The translations under genes and the position numbers were made by a program. From Pseudoalteromonas aliena SW19 (lineage in GTDB: Bacteria; Pseudomonadota; Gammaproteobacteria; Enterobacterales; Alteromonadaceae): 64,000 bases of DNA. Shown in pieces: positions 43,401 to 51,072 of this stretch; the stretch's first letter is position 1, and each line of letters begins with the position of its first letter. Location: positions 372,001 through 436,000 of the forward strand of contig NZ_AQGU01000022.1 in NCBI RefSeq assembly GCF_014905615.1. Reading direction: 5' to 3'. The notes under the pieces were generated by a model. That model was not told where the DNA came from. It saw nothing but the letters and a program-made list of their open reading frames with translations, and searched no databases.

Positions 43401-44416
43401 CAATTTTTCAACGTTTTACTCGTATAAATACCAGCAATAAAAATGGCAGCGGTATTGGCTTAGCGCTAGTAAAACAGCTCACCGAGCAATATGGAGGCAC
43501 CATAAATGTAACAAGTAAAATAAATAAAGGTAGCCGCTTTACAGTTTCATTGCCCACAGCTCAAAACCAAGAAGTCTCTAACCTCACAGTGCTTACTACA
43601 TCTAAAAACGACAATAAACGTAGCGCAAAAAATAATAAAATTCTTATTATTGAAGATAACAACGAAATGCGTGACTTACTGACTTCTCTCTTTAGTAACA
43701 GCTATGAATGCATAAGTACACTCAATGGCAAACAAGGCTTAGCATTATGTACAAGTGAAATGCCCGATTTGGTAATAAGTGATGTAATGATGCCCGTTAT
43801 GGATGGCTATCAGTTTATTAAAGCACTGCGCAGCGACACGGCTATTAGCCACATTCCAGTTCTATTACTTTCAGCAAAGGCTGATACGCGCAGCAAATTA
43901 AAGGGCCTGGACTTACTTGCTGATGATTATTTAAGTAAACCCTTCGAACCACAGCTGTTATTAAGCCGCGTTCAAGGATTATTAACGATTAGAGAAGTGC
44001 TTAATCAACATTTAAAACAGCAGTTACCGGCTTTATCACAAACAACCCAACTAGACCCAAAAATGGTACAAAGTAAAGACTACATATTTACCCAGCGTGT
44101 AAAAGCAATAGTAAAAGAGTGTTATCAAGACGAGGCGTTTAGCGTAGAAGAATTTGCAGCAGCGCTTTACCTGAGCCCTCGCGCTTTGCAATTAAAAATG
44201 AAAGCCTTATATAACTTAACACCTAGCGACTACATTCGAAACATTCGTTTAGAATTCGCAGAAGAACTTTTGAAAAACAGTAATCTTGCAATAGGATTAG
44301 TTGCGCAACAAGTCGGCTTTAATTCACAAAGTTATTTTGCTCGCTGCTTTAAAGCAAAATATGCAACGTCGCCTAAGCAATTTCGTGAAAAAAGATTAAA
44401 AACTTCGCCTGTGTGA
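40418..44416 (+). CDS. Hybrid two-component system on one polypeptide (sensor kinase, receiver, AraC-type regulator)
   Basis: 1332 aa. A signal/TM segment (VISFLLLFHISSLALPL) leads a periplasmic two-times-seven-bladed Reg_prop beta-propeller (repeated LWIGTxxGL-type motifs, residues about 30-650) and a Y_Y_Y domain. A TM near 795-815 (YASYIISVLFIIWLIVTA) follows. The cytoplasmic part has a HisKA with phospho-His839 (NVSHELKTPL), HATPase (NLLSNAQKYT, SDTGVGI, GSGIGLALVKQL), a receiver with Asp1122 (VISDVMMPVMDGYQF) and an AraC HTH at the end. Such proteins usually sense oligosaccharides and switch on neighbouring utilisation genes, but no carbohydrate locus is next to this one; the ligand is unknown. 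Confidence 0.92.
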   Translation: MKAIKTIIKYKVISFLLLFHISSLALPLYLDTYTNEQGLSQNSITCSTTDEKGFHWFSTQGGLNRFDGYEFKHYKFNPSQSSISGNWITDCLNSGNGQLWFATTSNGLNLLNTETGNFSVFNQYSTPSITNERISAIISNSPETIWIGHDKGQLTRLNTNTNTTELFTYQDINQLNVVFKNMLFDDNKNLWLASNIGLIKFDSKTNRFEHIPNSPKQIWQLKKAPNDKFIIGSKTGLSVFDSNARAFYNFEQLKNVWVTDILFDGEKKLWVSTYGHGLYYQATDNLLSSEFRQLTHSSDLKHGLANDHLLSLYQDPQGIIWIGTDGYGLHRYDKRQAQFGHQKHQSNNSASISNDFVRAILKDSNNLLWIGTRDGLNKQTNSGFKRYKVNENSTTGLTNNNIFSLYEDANKRVWIGTYGGGLLLYNPINDSFSAFTVQSHQLSSNRIYAIEGDENGNLWLGSNEGLTRFNPDTLQVTHFKYSTDKNSISNNTVFSITYDSYNNIIWAGTRAGLNKLSLDDEIFTHYQSDLKKPNSLTHDMVTSLHLQDKNTLWVGTFGGLNKLNIPTNNVINITEFDGLLNDNIFAIKQDSNGYLWLSSNQGLTRYAPQTQQMQHFLPANGIQHHSFILGAAFQANDGELFFGGINGFNQFDPLKLTLATQPPEPVITDLLIYNQSVATQQYIKANTQAAKLISYTDRLFFKEEDGVIGFKFSALNSAEPPSQYQYAYKLAGLDKQFLYANKNQRQVSYSQLPAGNYHFIVKVKDQYGQWSDDKTMAALMVTPPWWKSNFAYASYIISVLFIIWLIVTARYRAKIAEQANLKERELSSLKTQLLDNVSHELKTPLSLILAPLESLQKSHKDSDTQQKLAMIHRNSHKLLDQINQLLQLSQRPSSVVKYVTPYAIKPLIIQLIEDFTPLFEQKDITFEFKDLTQQSIYLELEHEHITSIVSNLLSNAQKYTTNTGKVLLQLSAQNKTFVISVSDTGVGIDKEHLEAIFQRFTRINTSNKNGSGIGLALVKQLTEQYGGTINVTSKINKGSRFTVSLPTAQNQEVSNLTVLTTSKNDNKRSAKNNKILIIEDNNEMRDLLTSLFSNSYECISTLNGKQGLALCTSEMPDLVISDVMMPVMDGYQFIKALRSDTAISHIPVLLLSAKADTRSKLKGLDLLADDYLSKPFEPQLLLSRVQGLLTIREVLNQHLKQQLPALSQTTQLDPKMVQSKDYIFTQRVKAIVKECYQDEAFSVEEFAAALYLSPRALQLKMKALYNLTPSDYIRNIRLEFAEELLKNSNLAIGLVAQQVGFNSQSYFARCFKAKYATSPKQFREKRLKTSPV

Positions 44417-44534
44417 CCAAACACTTCGCGCCAGTACTATTTTTAACCTACTGATTTATCTAAATTAACATGAATATAAATATTAAAGGGAATGCACAAC
44501 ATTTCCTTTAAGCATATTAATTAAGGACAGTCAT

Positions 44535-45665
44535 ATGTTAAGAACACCACAAAAATTACTATTAACGGCACTATTAACGACCACTCTGAGCGCTTGTCAA
44601 AGCACTTCAACCAATGTGACATCGGGTCAAAACTCACCAGATATAAATGCAGTTGCACAGGAACAATACAACGGTCCAAAAGCCCGAATTGCAGTTGCAC
44701 GCTTCACCGACAAATCAAATAATTCAAAATGGTGGCGTAAAGAAATAGGCGACGGTATGGCGGATCAATTAACTACCGCTCTAGTATCAACAAATCGTTT
44801 TATTGTTTTAGAGCGCCAAGCACTTGACGCGGTTTTATCAGAACAAGATCTAGCGGCCTCAGGTCGCGTTAGCGCTTCATCGGGTGCTGCTTATGGCGAG
44901 ATTGAAGGTGCTGAAATAGTCGTGATTGCTGCGGTCACAGAATTTGATGACGATAGCTCTGGTGCAAGTGTAGGTAGTGGCGGCTTTATCGGTGATGTAT
45001 TTAGCTCTGTATCTGCCGGTTTTTCGGGTTCACATATGGCAATTGATCTACGCCTTATAGATACTCGCACATCACGTATTTTAGCTGCAACAAGTGTTGA
45101 AGGTGGCAGTAAAGATTTTGATTTCACAGGCGCTGCAACCAACTTTGGTGGCGCACTTGTTGGCGGTAATATAAGTGGATGGTCTGATACACCTAAAGAA
45201 AAAGCCCTGCGTGAAGTTATTATTAAAGCAGTTGAGTTTTTAGAAACTAAAATTCCAGATACTTACTATCGCTATAACAGTAACAACACTTTAGCACCGG
45301 GTTACACTGCGCCGCCGCCAGCTACTAAACGCGCAAAAGCAGCCAGCAAGCCCGCTGTAACAGTAGATGTACCCACTCATAGAATGCCGCATTATGAAAA
45401 AATGGATTTAGCAATGTCACGCCTAAGCTTAGTGTGCTTGGGTTACCTAAGAAACCAGCCTGATTATGAAGAATTTGAAACACAAGATGTTGAATACGAT
45501 CGTAAAACAGTTATCGCACTGCGTGAGTACCAACAAGACAAAAAAATAAAGGTAACGGGTTTAGCTGATGAAACAACTAAAAAGTCACTTGATGACAGTG
45601 GTTGTATTGCCAAAACGAACAAATCTAGCCTCGAAAGTATAAGCAACATGTTTAAATTTAATTAA
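44535..45665 (+). CDS. CsgG-family lipoprotein with C-terminal peptidoglycan-binding-like domain
   Basis: 376 aa. Lipoprotein signal peptide with lipobox LSAC (Cys21). A CsgG/HfaB-like domain follows (ARIAVARFTDKSNN, GMADQLTTALVSTNRFIVLERQ, DLRLIDTRTSRILAATSVEGG). After a Pro/Ala-Lys linker (about 255-280), a C-terminal PG_binding_1-like region (KTVIALREYQQDKKIKVTGLADETTKKSL). Probably an outer-membrane or periplasmic assembly/secretion factor; no curli genes are nearby. AAGGACAG before the ATG. It ends at a strong terminator. Confidence 0.82.
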   Translation: MLRTPQKLLLTALLTTTLSACQSTSTNVTSGQNSPDINAVAQEQYNGPKARIAVARFTDKSNNSKWWRKEIGDGMADQLTTALVSTNRFIVLERQALDAVLSEQDLAASGRVSASSGAAYGEIEGAEIVVIAAVTEFDDDSSGASVGSGGFIGDVFSSVSAGFSGSHMAIDLRLIDTRTSRILAATSVEGGSKDFDFTGAATNFGGALVGGNISGWSDTPKEKALREVIIKAVEFLETKIPDTYYRYNSNNTLAPGYTAPPPATKRAKAASKPAVTVDVPTHRMPHYEKMDLAMSRLSLVCLGYLRNQPDYEEFETQDVEYDRKTVIALREYQQDKKIKVTGLADETTKKSLDDSGCIAKTNKSSLESISNMFKFN

Positions 45666-45691
45666 TCAGTATTAGCTTTAAGCTTAAAATA

Positions 45692-45719
45692 AAAAACGGC
45701 TGTTATATAGGCCGTTTTT
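45692..45719. terminator. Bidirectional terminator after the CsgG-like gene
   Basis: Stem AAAAACGGC/GCCGTTTTT (45692-45700 and 45711-45719) with a 10-nt loop, between converging genes. The last codons of the small minus-strand ORF at 45703 lie inside it. Confidence 0.85.
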
Positions 45720-45896
45720 CATCCACACGTAATAACTCACCACGATAAAAATCACACACTAACCAAATTTGTTCAAATTGATAGGTTCTTGGAAAGTTAA
45801 GGTCATCGATCACTGCTTCAAAGTCAGCTTTGCGCCAAATAGTACTCGCATTACGAATAACAAGCCAAGTACGCTTTGAATAATAACGTTTTTTTC
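45703..45896 (-). CDS. Small protein-like ORF without a canonical start codon
   Basis: A minus-strand frame ending at 45703-45705 encodes about 60 residues with strongly protein-like content (RYYSKRTWLVIRNASTIWRK, ADFEAVIDDLNFPRTYQF, EQIWLVCDFYRGELLRVDEK). No ATG, GTG or TTG in frame; the frame begins with ATT/ATA codons overlapping the end of the upstream gene (stop at 45900). It could start at ATT/ATA by translational coupling, or be the displaced 3' part of the upstream gene. No family recognised. Confidence 0.45.
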
Positions 45897-45899
45897 TTT

Positions 45900-46217
45900 T
45901 TATTTTAGCAATCGCTCTAATGCGGCCCGCAATCTGTGCTCACTTGGCTTTTGTGCCATGTCTGCTAAATCTCGCTGCATTTGCATTGACAGCGGGCGCC
46001 CTAAAACAGCCATCGCTTCTGTTTCGCTGGCATACAAATGGGCAATCTCTATATCAAGCTGTTCATCTTCTTGATAACAACTAACATAAGGTTTATTGGG
46101 CTCATTATGCCAAATATTACGCATATGAATGCCTAACTGCTGCTCATAACAACGTAAAAACAATTTAGCCGCATCATGCTCTAACTGACGCTTTTCCTCA
46201 TCACTGCTGCGCTTCAT
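45900..46217 (-). CDS. Hypothetical protein downstream of deoC
   Basis: 105 aa, soluble, charged (MKRSSDEEKRQLEHDAAKLF, RCYEQQLGIHMRNIWHNEPN, then a helical C-terminus RLRAALERLLK). No family recognised. Its ATG at 46217 overlaps the deoC stop by 17 bp, so it is translated from the same message; this places it as an accessory of unknown role in a deoC operon. Confidence 0.7.
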   Translation of the reverse strand: MKRSSDEEKRQLEHDAAKLFLRCYEQQLGIHMRNIWHNEPNKPYVSCYQEDEQLDIEIAHLYASETEAMAVLGRPLSMQMQRDLADMAQKPSEHRLRAALERLLK

Positions 46218-46953
46218 TCAACACCTTGTAAACATCACTTAATAGGCTTGAAGCACCAAACCTGAATGTCTTTGCTTGCAGGTAATCATCACCCATTATC
46301 GTGCGTGCCAGTGCTAAATAATCACTGGCATCAGCCACTGTTTTAACACCTCCGGCGGCTTTAAAGCCAACACGCTTACCAGTCCTTTTAATTGCACTGA
46401 GCATAATTTTTGTTGATTCAAGCGTAGCATTAACAGCGACCTTACCCGTACTGGTTTTTACAAAATCGGCACCACCTTCAATTGCAAGCTCCGTGGCTTG
46501 AGTAATAAGCGCGTCAGTTTTAAGCTCACCGCTTTCTATAATTACTTTTAGTTGCGCGCGCGACCCACACGCTTTTTTACTTTCGCTTACATAGCTAAGT
46601 ACTGTTTGAGCATCGCCCGCTATGAGTTTTTTATAAGGAATAACTAAATCAATCTCATCCGCACCGCGCTCTATTGCAATGAGTGTTTCGTTAATTACAT
46701 CACTGAGTGGCGCATCACCCGTTGGGAAATTAGTGACTGTTGCCACTTTTACGTGGCTAAGCTCACGCGCTGCCAGTGCTATTTTTGCATCATCAACAAA
46801 GTCGCTATAAACACATAAGGCTGCTGGCGTGCCTAAGGTCGGATTTATACTATTAACAAGCGCTTGAATGTCTGTAGTTGTATCACTGCTGTTTAAACTT
46901 GTTAAATCCATCAGTGCGACTGCTAATGCCGCGTCTTTTTGATGCTGTGTCAT
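46201..46953 (-). CDS. deoC: Deoxyribose-phosphate aldolase
   Basis: Cleaves 2-deoxyribose-5-phosphate to glyceraldehyde-3-phosphate and acetaldehyde in deoxynucleoside salvage. Start taken at the ATG at 46953 (MTQHQKDAALAVALMDLTSL) with AAGGGAG just upstream, rather than 47007; gives 250 aa, usual for DeoC. Motifs: VATVTNFPTGDAPLS, GADEIDLVIPYKKLIAGD, the Schiff-base lysine in GGADFVKTSTGKVAVNAT, and VGFKAAGGVKTVADA. Confidence 0.95.
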   Translation of the reverse strand: MTQHQKDAALAVALMDLTSLNSSDTTTDIQALVNSINPTLGTPAALCVYSDFVDDAKIALAARELSHVKVATVTNFPTGDAPLSDVINETLIAIERGADEIDLVIPYKKLIAGDAQTVLSYVSESKKACGSRAQLKVIIESGELKTDALITQATELAIEGGADFVKTSTGKVAVNATLESTKIMLSAIKRTGKRVGFKAAGGVKTVADASDYLALARTIMGDDYLQAKTFRFGASSLLSDVYKVLNEAQQ

Positions 46954-47241
46954 GTAGACTCCCTTGCCTATGTAAGTACAAAATTTAATATACCCCCATA
47001 TTAACAAATTAAATCAAACTCGCTATAGCTCATAACCAAACACTATAAGCTGATTATTTTACTTGTAACTCGTCGCAATCCCTTGTTAACTAACTCTTAG
47101 GCCTAAAAAGCCCACCCATTATAACTTTTGGTTATATCAACTTGGTTTTAATTATTTTTTACTTATTGATAGCCGCTATATTCTGCTTGCCAGAATAAAG
47201 CGTTTTTCTTGTATTTGAATTTGTTTAGGGGTGTTATTAAC

Positions 47242-48669
47242 GTGCAGTATTTACCTATCTTTACCAAACTCGACAACAAACCAGTATTGGTTGTTGGCGG
47301 TGGAGAGGTCGCATTACGCAAATGTCGCGCGTTTTTAAAAGCGAGAGCAAGCGTTACCTTAGTAGCACCTTGGTTTTGTGATGAATTAAAAGAGCATGCA
47401 CATAATAATGAAGTCACGCTTATTGATGCTTATTTTGATGAGTCGCATCTTGATGGCAAAATGTTAGTTATTGCGGCAACTGACCGCGATGAAGTAAACA
47501 ACAACGTATTTGAGCTTGCCAATGCCCGCAATGTATTCGTAAACGTGGTTGATGACCAACCTAAATGTACGTTTATATTCCCATCGATTGTTGACCGCGA
47601 CCCAATTACGATTGCTATATCAAGTGCGGGCACTGCGCCCGTACTTGCACGCCGCCTACGCGAAAAGCTCGAAACCTTGATCCCACAACATATTGGCCCA
47701 CTTGCAACACTTGTAGGCGGATTTAGAGACAAAGTAAAAAAACGCTTTAAACACTTTTCTGACCGCCGCCAATTTTGGGAAGGCGTGTTCGACTCTTCTG
47801 TCGTGAGTAAAGTGCAAACCGGTGATACTCAAGCCGCACAGCAGCAACTAGAGCAAATGCTAGATGCTAAAGCAGAGCCTGAAGGCGAAGTATATGTAGT
47901 CGGTGCAGGTCCAGGCGATCCTGAGCTTTTAACACTTAAAGCGCTGCAACTTATGCAACAAGCCGATGTGGTTGTATATGACTTTTTAGTCTCTGATGAA
48001 ATTATGGAATTAGTGCGTCGCGATGCTGACCTTATTTGTGTAGGCAAACGTTTAGGCGATCACAGTGTTGTTCAAGACGACACCAACCAAATGTTGGTCG
48101 ACCTTGCTAAACAAGGCAAAAAAGTATGTCGTATTAAAGGTGGCGACCCGTTTATTTATGGTCGTGGTGGCGAAGAAGTACAAGTACTGGCTGCTAACAA
48201 GGTAAATTATCAAATTGTACCGGGTATTACAGCCGCTGCAGGTTGCAGTGCTTATGCGGGTATTCCGCTTACGCATCGTGACCATGCACAAGCCATTCAA
48301 TTTGTAACTGGCCACTGTAAAAAAGACGGTCAAGAACTTGATTGGCAATCGCTGGCAAAAGCAAATCAAACACTTGCTATTTACATGGGCGTAATTAAAT
48401 CGCCGCACATACAAAGCGAGCTTTTAAAGCATGGCCGCAAAGCCGACACTCCTGTTGCCATTATCGAAAACGGTACACGTAAAAATCAGCGTGTGGTAAC
48501 AGGCCAATTAGGCGAACTTGCCGACTTAATCCAGCGCAACAGCATTATATCGCCTGCGCTACTCATTATTGGCGAAGTAGCCGCCCTGCACTCGCAACTA
48601 GCGTGGTTTGGGAAAAACGAACAAACAAGCAGTTTTGCACAGCCGCTTACAGATGTATCAAATACATAA
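47242..48669 (+). CDS. cysG: Siroheme synthase CysG (multifunctional)
   Basis: Makes siroheme for sulfite and nitrite reductase from uroporphyrinogen III. Start taken at GTG 47242 because it gives the standard V/M-QYLPIFTKLDNKPVLVVGGG terminus; 475 aa. N-terminal precorrin-2 dehydrogenase/ferrochelatase (VVGGGEVALRKCRAFL, VVDDQPKCTFIFPSIVDRDP), dimer domain, then SUMT (VYVVGAGPGDPELLTLKAL, VCRIKGGDPFIYGRGGEEV, GITAAAGCSAYAGIPLTHRD). First gene of the sulfate-assimilation operon, 49 bp before cysD. Confidence 0.96.
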   Translation: MQYLPIFTKLDNKPVLVVGGGEVALRKCRAFLKARASVTLVAPWFCDELKEHAHNNEVTLIDAYFDESHLDGKMLVIAATDRDEVNNNVFELANARNVFVNVVDDQPKCTFIFPSIVDRDPITIAISSAGTAPVLARRLREKLETLIPQHIGPLATLVGGFRDKVKKRFKHFSDRRQFWEGVFDSSVVSKVQTGDTQAAQQQLEQMLDAKAEPEGEVYVVGAGPGDPELLTLKALQLMQQADVVVYDFLVSDEIMELVRRDADLICVGKRLGDHSVVQDDTNQMLVDLAKQGKKVCRIKGGDPFIYGRGGEEVQVLAANKVNYQIVPGITAAAGCSAYAGIPLTHRDHAQAIQFVTGHCKKDGQELDWQSLAKANQTLAIYMGVIKSPHIQSELLKHGRKADTPVAIIENGTRKNQRVVTGQLGELADLIQRNSIISPALLIIGEVAALHSQLAWFGKNEQTSSFAQPLTDVSNT

Positions 48670-48718
48670 CCGAATTTTAAATTTATAACTTTTAATCATT
48701 TTAGTAGGACGACTAACA

Positions 48719-49618
48719 ATGGCTTTAACTCACCTTCAGCAACTTGAAGCTGAAAGTATCAAAATCATGCGCGAAGTCGCTGCTGAGTTTGAGAACCCAG
48801 TAATGCTTTACTCTATTGGTAAAGATTCGTCGGTACTTTTGCACTTAGCGCGTAAAGCATTTTACCCTGCAAAAATTCCGTTTCCGTTATTGCACGTAGA
48901 CACCAATTGGAAGTTTCGTGAAATGATTGAGTTTCGCGACCGTATAGCTAAAGAATACGGCTTTGATCTACTGGTACACAAAAATCCTGAAGGCATTGAA
49001 ATGGGTGTAGGCCCGTTTACGCATGGCTCGGGTAAACATACTGACATAATGAAAACCCAAGGCTTAAAGCAGGCACTTAACAAATATGGTTTTGATGCTG
49101 CATTTGGTGGCGCACGCCGAGACGAAGAAAAATCACGCGCAAAAGAGCGTGTTTACTCATTCCGCGACAAACACCACCGTTGGGATCCTAAAAACCAACG
49201 TCCTGAGCTTTGGAATACCTACAACAGCCAAGTTAATCCGGGCGAAAGCATTCGTGTTTTCCCGTTGTCTAACTGGACTGAGCTTGATATTTGGCAATAC
49301 ATTTACCAAGAGAACATCGACATGGTACCGCTTTACCTAGCAAAAGAGCGCCCTGTTGTTGATCGCGATGGCACCCTAATTATGGTTGACGATGAGCGTA
49401 TGCCACTGAATGAAGGTGAAGTACCGCAAATGAAATCTGTACGTTTTCGTACATTAGGCTGCTACCCACTTACCGGTGCAGTTGAGTCAACAGCAAGTAC
49501 TTTAACCGAAATTATTGAAGAAATGCTGCTATCTACGTCATCTGAACGTGAAGGTCGCGTTATTGACCATGATTCAGCCGGCTCAATGGAGAAGAAAAAA
49601 CGTGAGGGGTATTTTTAA
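48719..49618 (+). CDS. cysD: Sulfate adenylyltransferase subunit 2 CysD
   Basis: ATP sulfurylase catalytic subunit forming APS from ATP and sulfate. 299 aa with the PP-loop [52 protein letters not shown] and [14 protein letters not shown]. Its TAA overlaps the cysN ATG by one base. Confidence 0.97.
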   Translation: MALTHLQQLEAESIKIMREVAAEFENPVMLYSIGKDSSVLLHLARKAFYPAKIPFPLLHVDTNWKFREMIEFRDRIAKEYGFDLLVHKNPEGIEMGVGPFTHGSGKHTDIMKTQGLKQALNKYGFDAAFGGARRDEEKSRAKERVYSFRDKHHRWDPKNQRPELWNTYNSQVNPGESIRVFPLSNWTELDIWQYIYQENIDMVPLYLAKERPVVDRDGTLIMVDDERMPLNEGEVPQMKSVRFRTLGCYPLTGAVESTASTLTEIIEEMLLSTSSEREGRVIDHDSAGSMEKKKREGYF

Positions 49619-51042
49619 TGTCTAGCCAAAATAACGATACATTTAACGAAGTAAAAGAAATAGGCATAGACGCCTACCTAGCACGCCAACAAGACAAAAG
49701 CTTATTGCGTATGCTTACGTGTGGCAGCGTAGATGACGGTAAATCGACATTGATTGGCCGCCTACTGCACGACAGCCACCAAATTTATGAAGATCAGCTT
49801 GCTGCCCTTCATAAAGATAACGAAAAAGTAGGTAACGCAGGTGAAGATCTTGACCTTGCTTTATTAGTTGATGGCCTACAAGCTGAACGTGAGCAAGGCA
49901 TTACTATTGACGTAGCGTACCGATACTTTTCAACGGCTAAGCGTAAATTTATTATTGCCGACACACCTGGGCACGAGCAATACACGCGTAACATGGTAAC
50001 AGGTGCATCAACAAGCGATGTCGCCATTATTTTGGTTGATGCGCGTTACGGCGTGCAAGTACAAACCAAGCGCCATAGCTTTATTTGTGACTCGCTGGGC
50101 ATTAAGCAGTTTGTTGTTGCCGTTAATAAAATGGATATCGTTGATTTTGACGAAACCGTGTATGAAAAAATTAAGGCCGATTACCTTAAATTTGCTGAGC
50201 AACTTAACGTATCAAACATTAAGTTTGTGCCTATGTCGGCGCTTAAAGGCGACAACGTAGTAACACGCTCTGCACATACACCGTATTACACCGACAAGCC
50301 GCTACTAGAATTACTAGAAGATTCGCCAGCAGCCGAAACAGATACAGGCTTTGAAGCGCGCCTACCGGTACAATATGTTGTGCGTCCTAACTTAAACTTC
50401 CGTGGTTTTCAGGGCACACTGACATCGGGCAAGATACATGTAGGCGATGCTATAAAAGTATTACCGTCGGGTAAAACATCAAGCATTAAAGAAATTGTTA
50501 CCTTTGATGGCAACCTAGATAGCGCACAAGCAGGCCAAGCAATTACCGTTACCCTAAATAACGAAATTGATATTAGCCGAGGGGATGTAATCGTTCCTGC
50601 AAACTCAACGGCCGTGGTTACCAACCAGCTGCAAGCTAAAATTGTCTGGATGCATGAGTCGCCATTAGTATTAGGTAAAAGCTATAACCTAAAACTAGGC
50701 AGCAAAAACACCTCAGCTATTGTTAAAAAGATTGATTACACGATTGATGTGAACACGCTTGAACACGGCACTAGTGACTCACTACAGTTAAACGAAATTG
50801 CGATTGTAACGCTTGAACTAACCGAAACTATTTTGGCAGACGAGTACCACTGCAATCACGAAACAGGCTCGTTTATCCTAATCGATCGCTTATCAAACCT
50901 AACGGTTGCTGCCGGCATGATTGAACAAGTACTGCAAAGCCAAGTACAGCAAAGTAACTTTAGCGAATTTGAAGTTGAATTTAACAGCTTAGTACGCAAG
51001 CACTTTCCACATTGGCAAGCGCTTGATATATCAAAGCTGTAA
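49618..51042 (+). CDS. cysN: Sulfate adenylyltransferase subunit 1 CysN (GTPase)
   Basis: EF-Tu-like GTPase that drives APS synthesis by CysD. 474 aa with the P-loop CGSVDDGKSTLIGRLLHDS, EREQGITIDVAYRYF, ADTPGHEQYTRNMVTGAS and VNKMDIVDF, then beta-barrel domains. No APS-kinase extension is fused; cysC is separate downstream. Confidence 0.97.
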   Translation: MSSQNNDTFNEVKEIGIDAYLARQQDKSLLRMLTCGSVDDGKSTLIGRLLHDSHQIYEDQLAALHKDNEKVGNAGEDLDLALLVDGLQAEREQGITIDVAYRYFSTAKRKFIIADTPGHEQYTRNMVTGASTSDVAIILVDARYGVQVQTKRHSFICDSLGIKQFVVAVNKMDIVDFDETVYEKIKADYLKFAEQLNVSNIKFVPMSALKGDNVVTRSAHTPYYTDKPLLELLEDSPAAETDTGFEARLPVQYVVRPNLNFRGFQGTLTSGKIHVGDAIKVLPSGKTSSIKEIVTFDGNLDSAQAGQAITVTLNNEIDISRGDVIVPANSTAVVTNQLQAKIVWMHESPLVLGKSYNLKLGSKNTSAIVKKIDYTIDVNTLEHGTSDSLQLNEIAIVTLELTETILADEYHCNHETGSFILIDRLSNLTVAAGMIEQVLQSQVQQSNFSEFEVEFNSLVRKHFPHWQALDISKL

Positions 51043-51072
51043 GTACAAAATGTCTGTTAGGAATTTAAAAGC

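Noticed and set aside
45880-45905. Programmed -1 frameshift at the A-rich stretch after the deoC-linked gene
   Set aside because: The in-frame stop (TAA at 45900) comes before the slippery A-run, so ribosomes would already have terminated.
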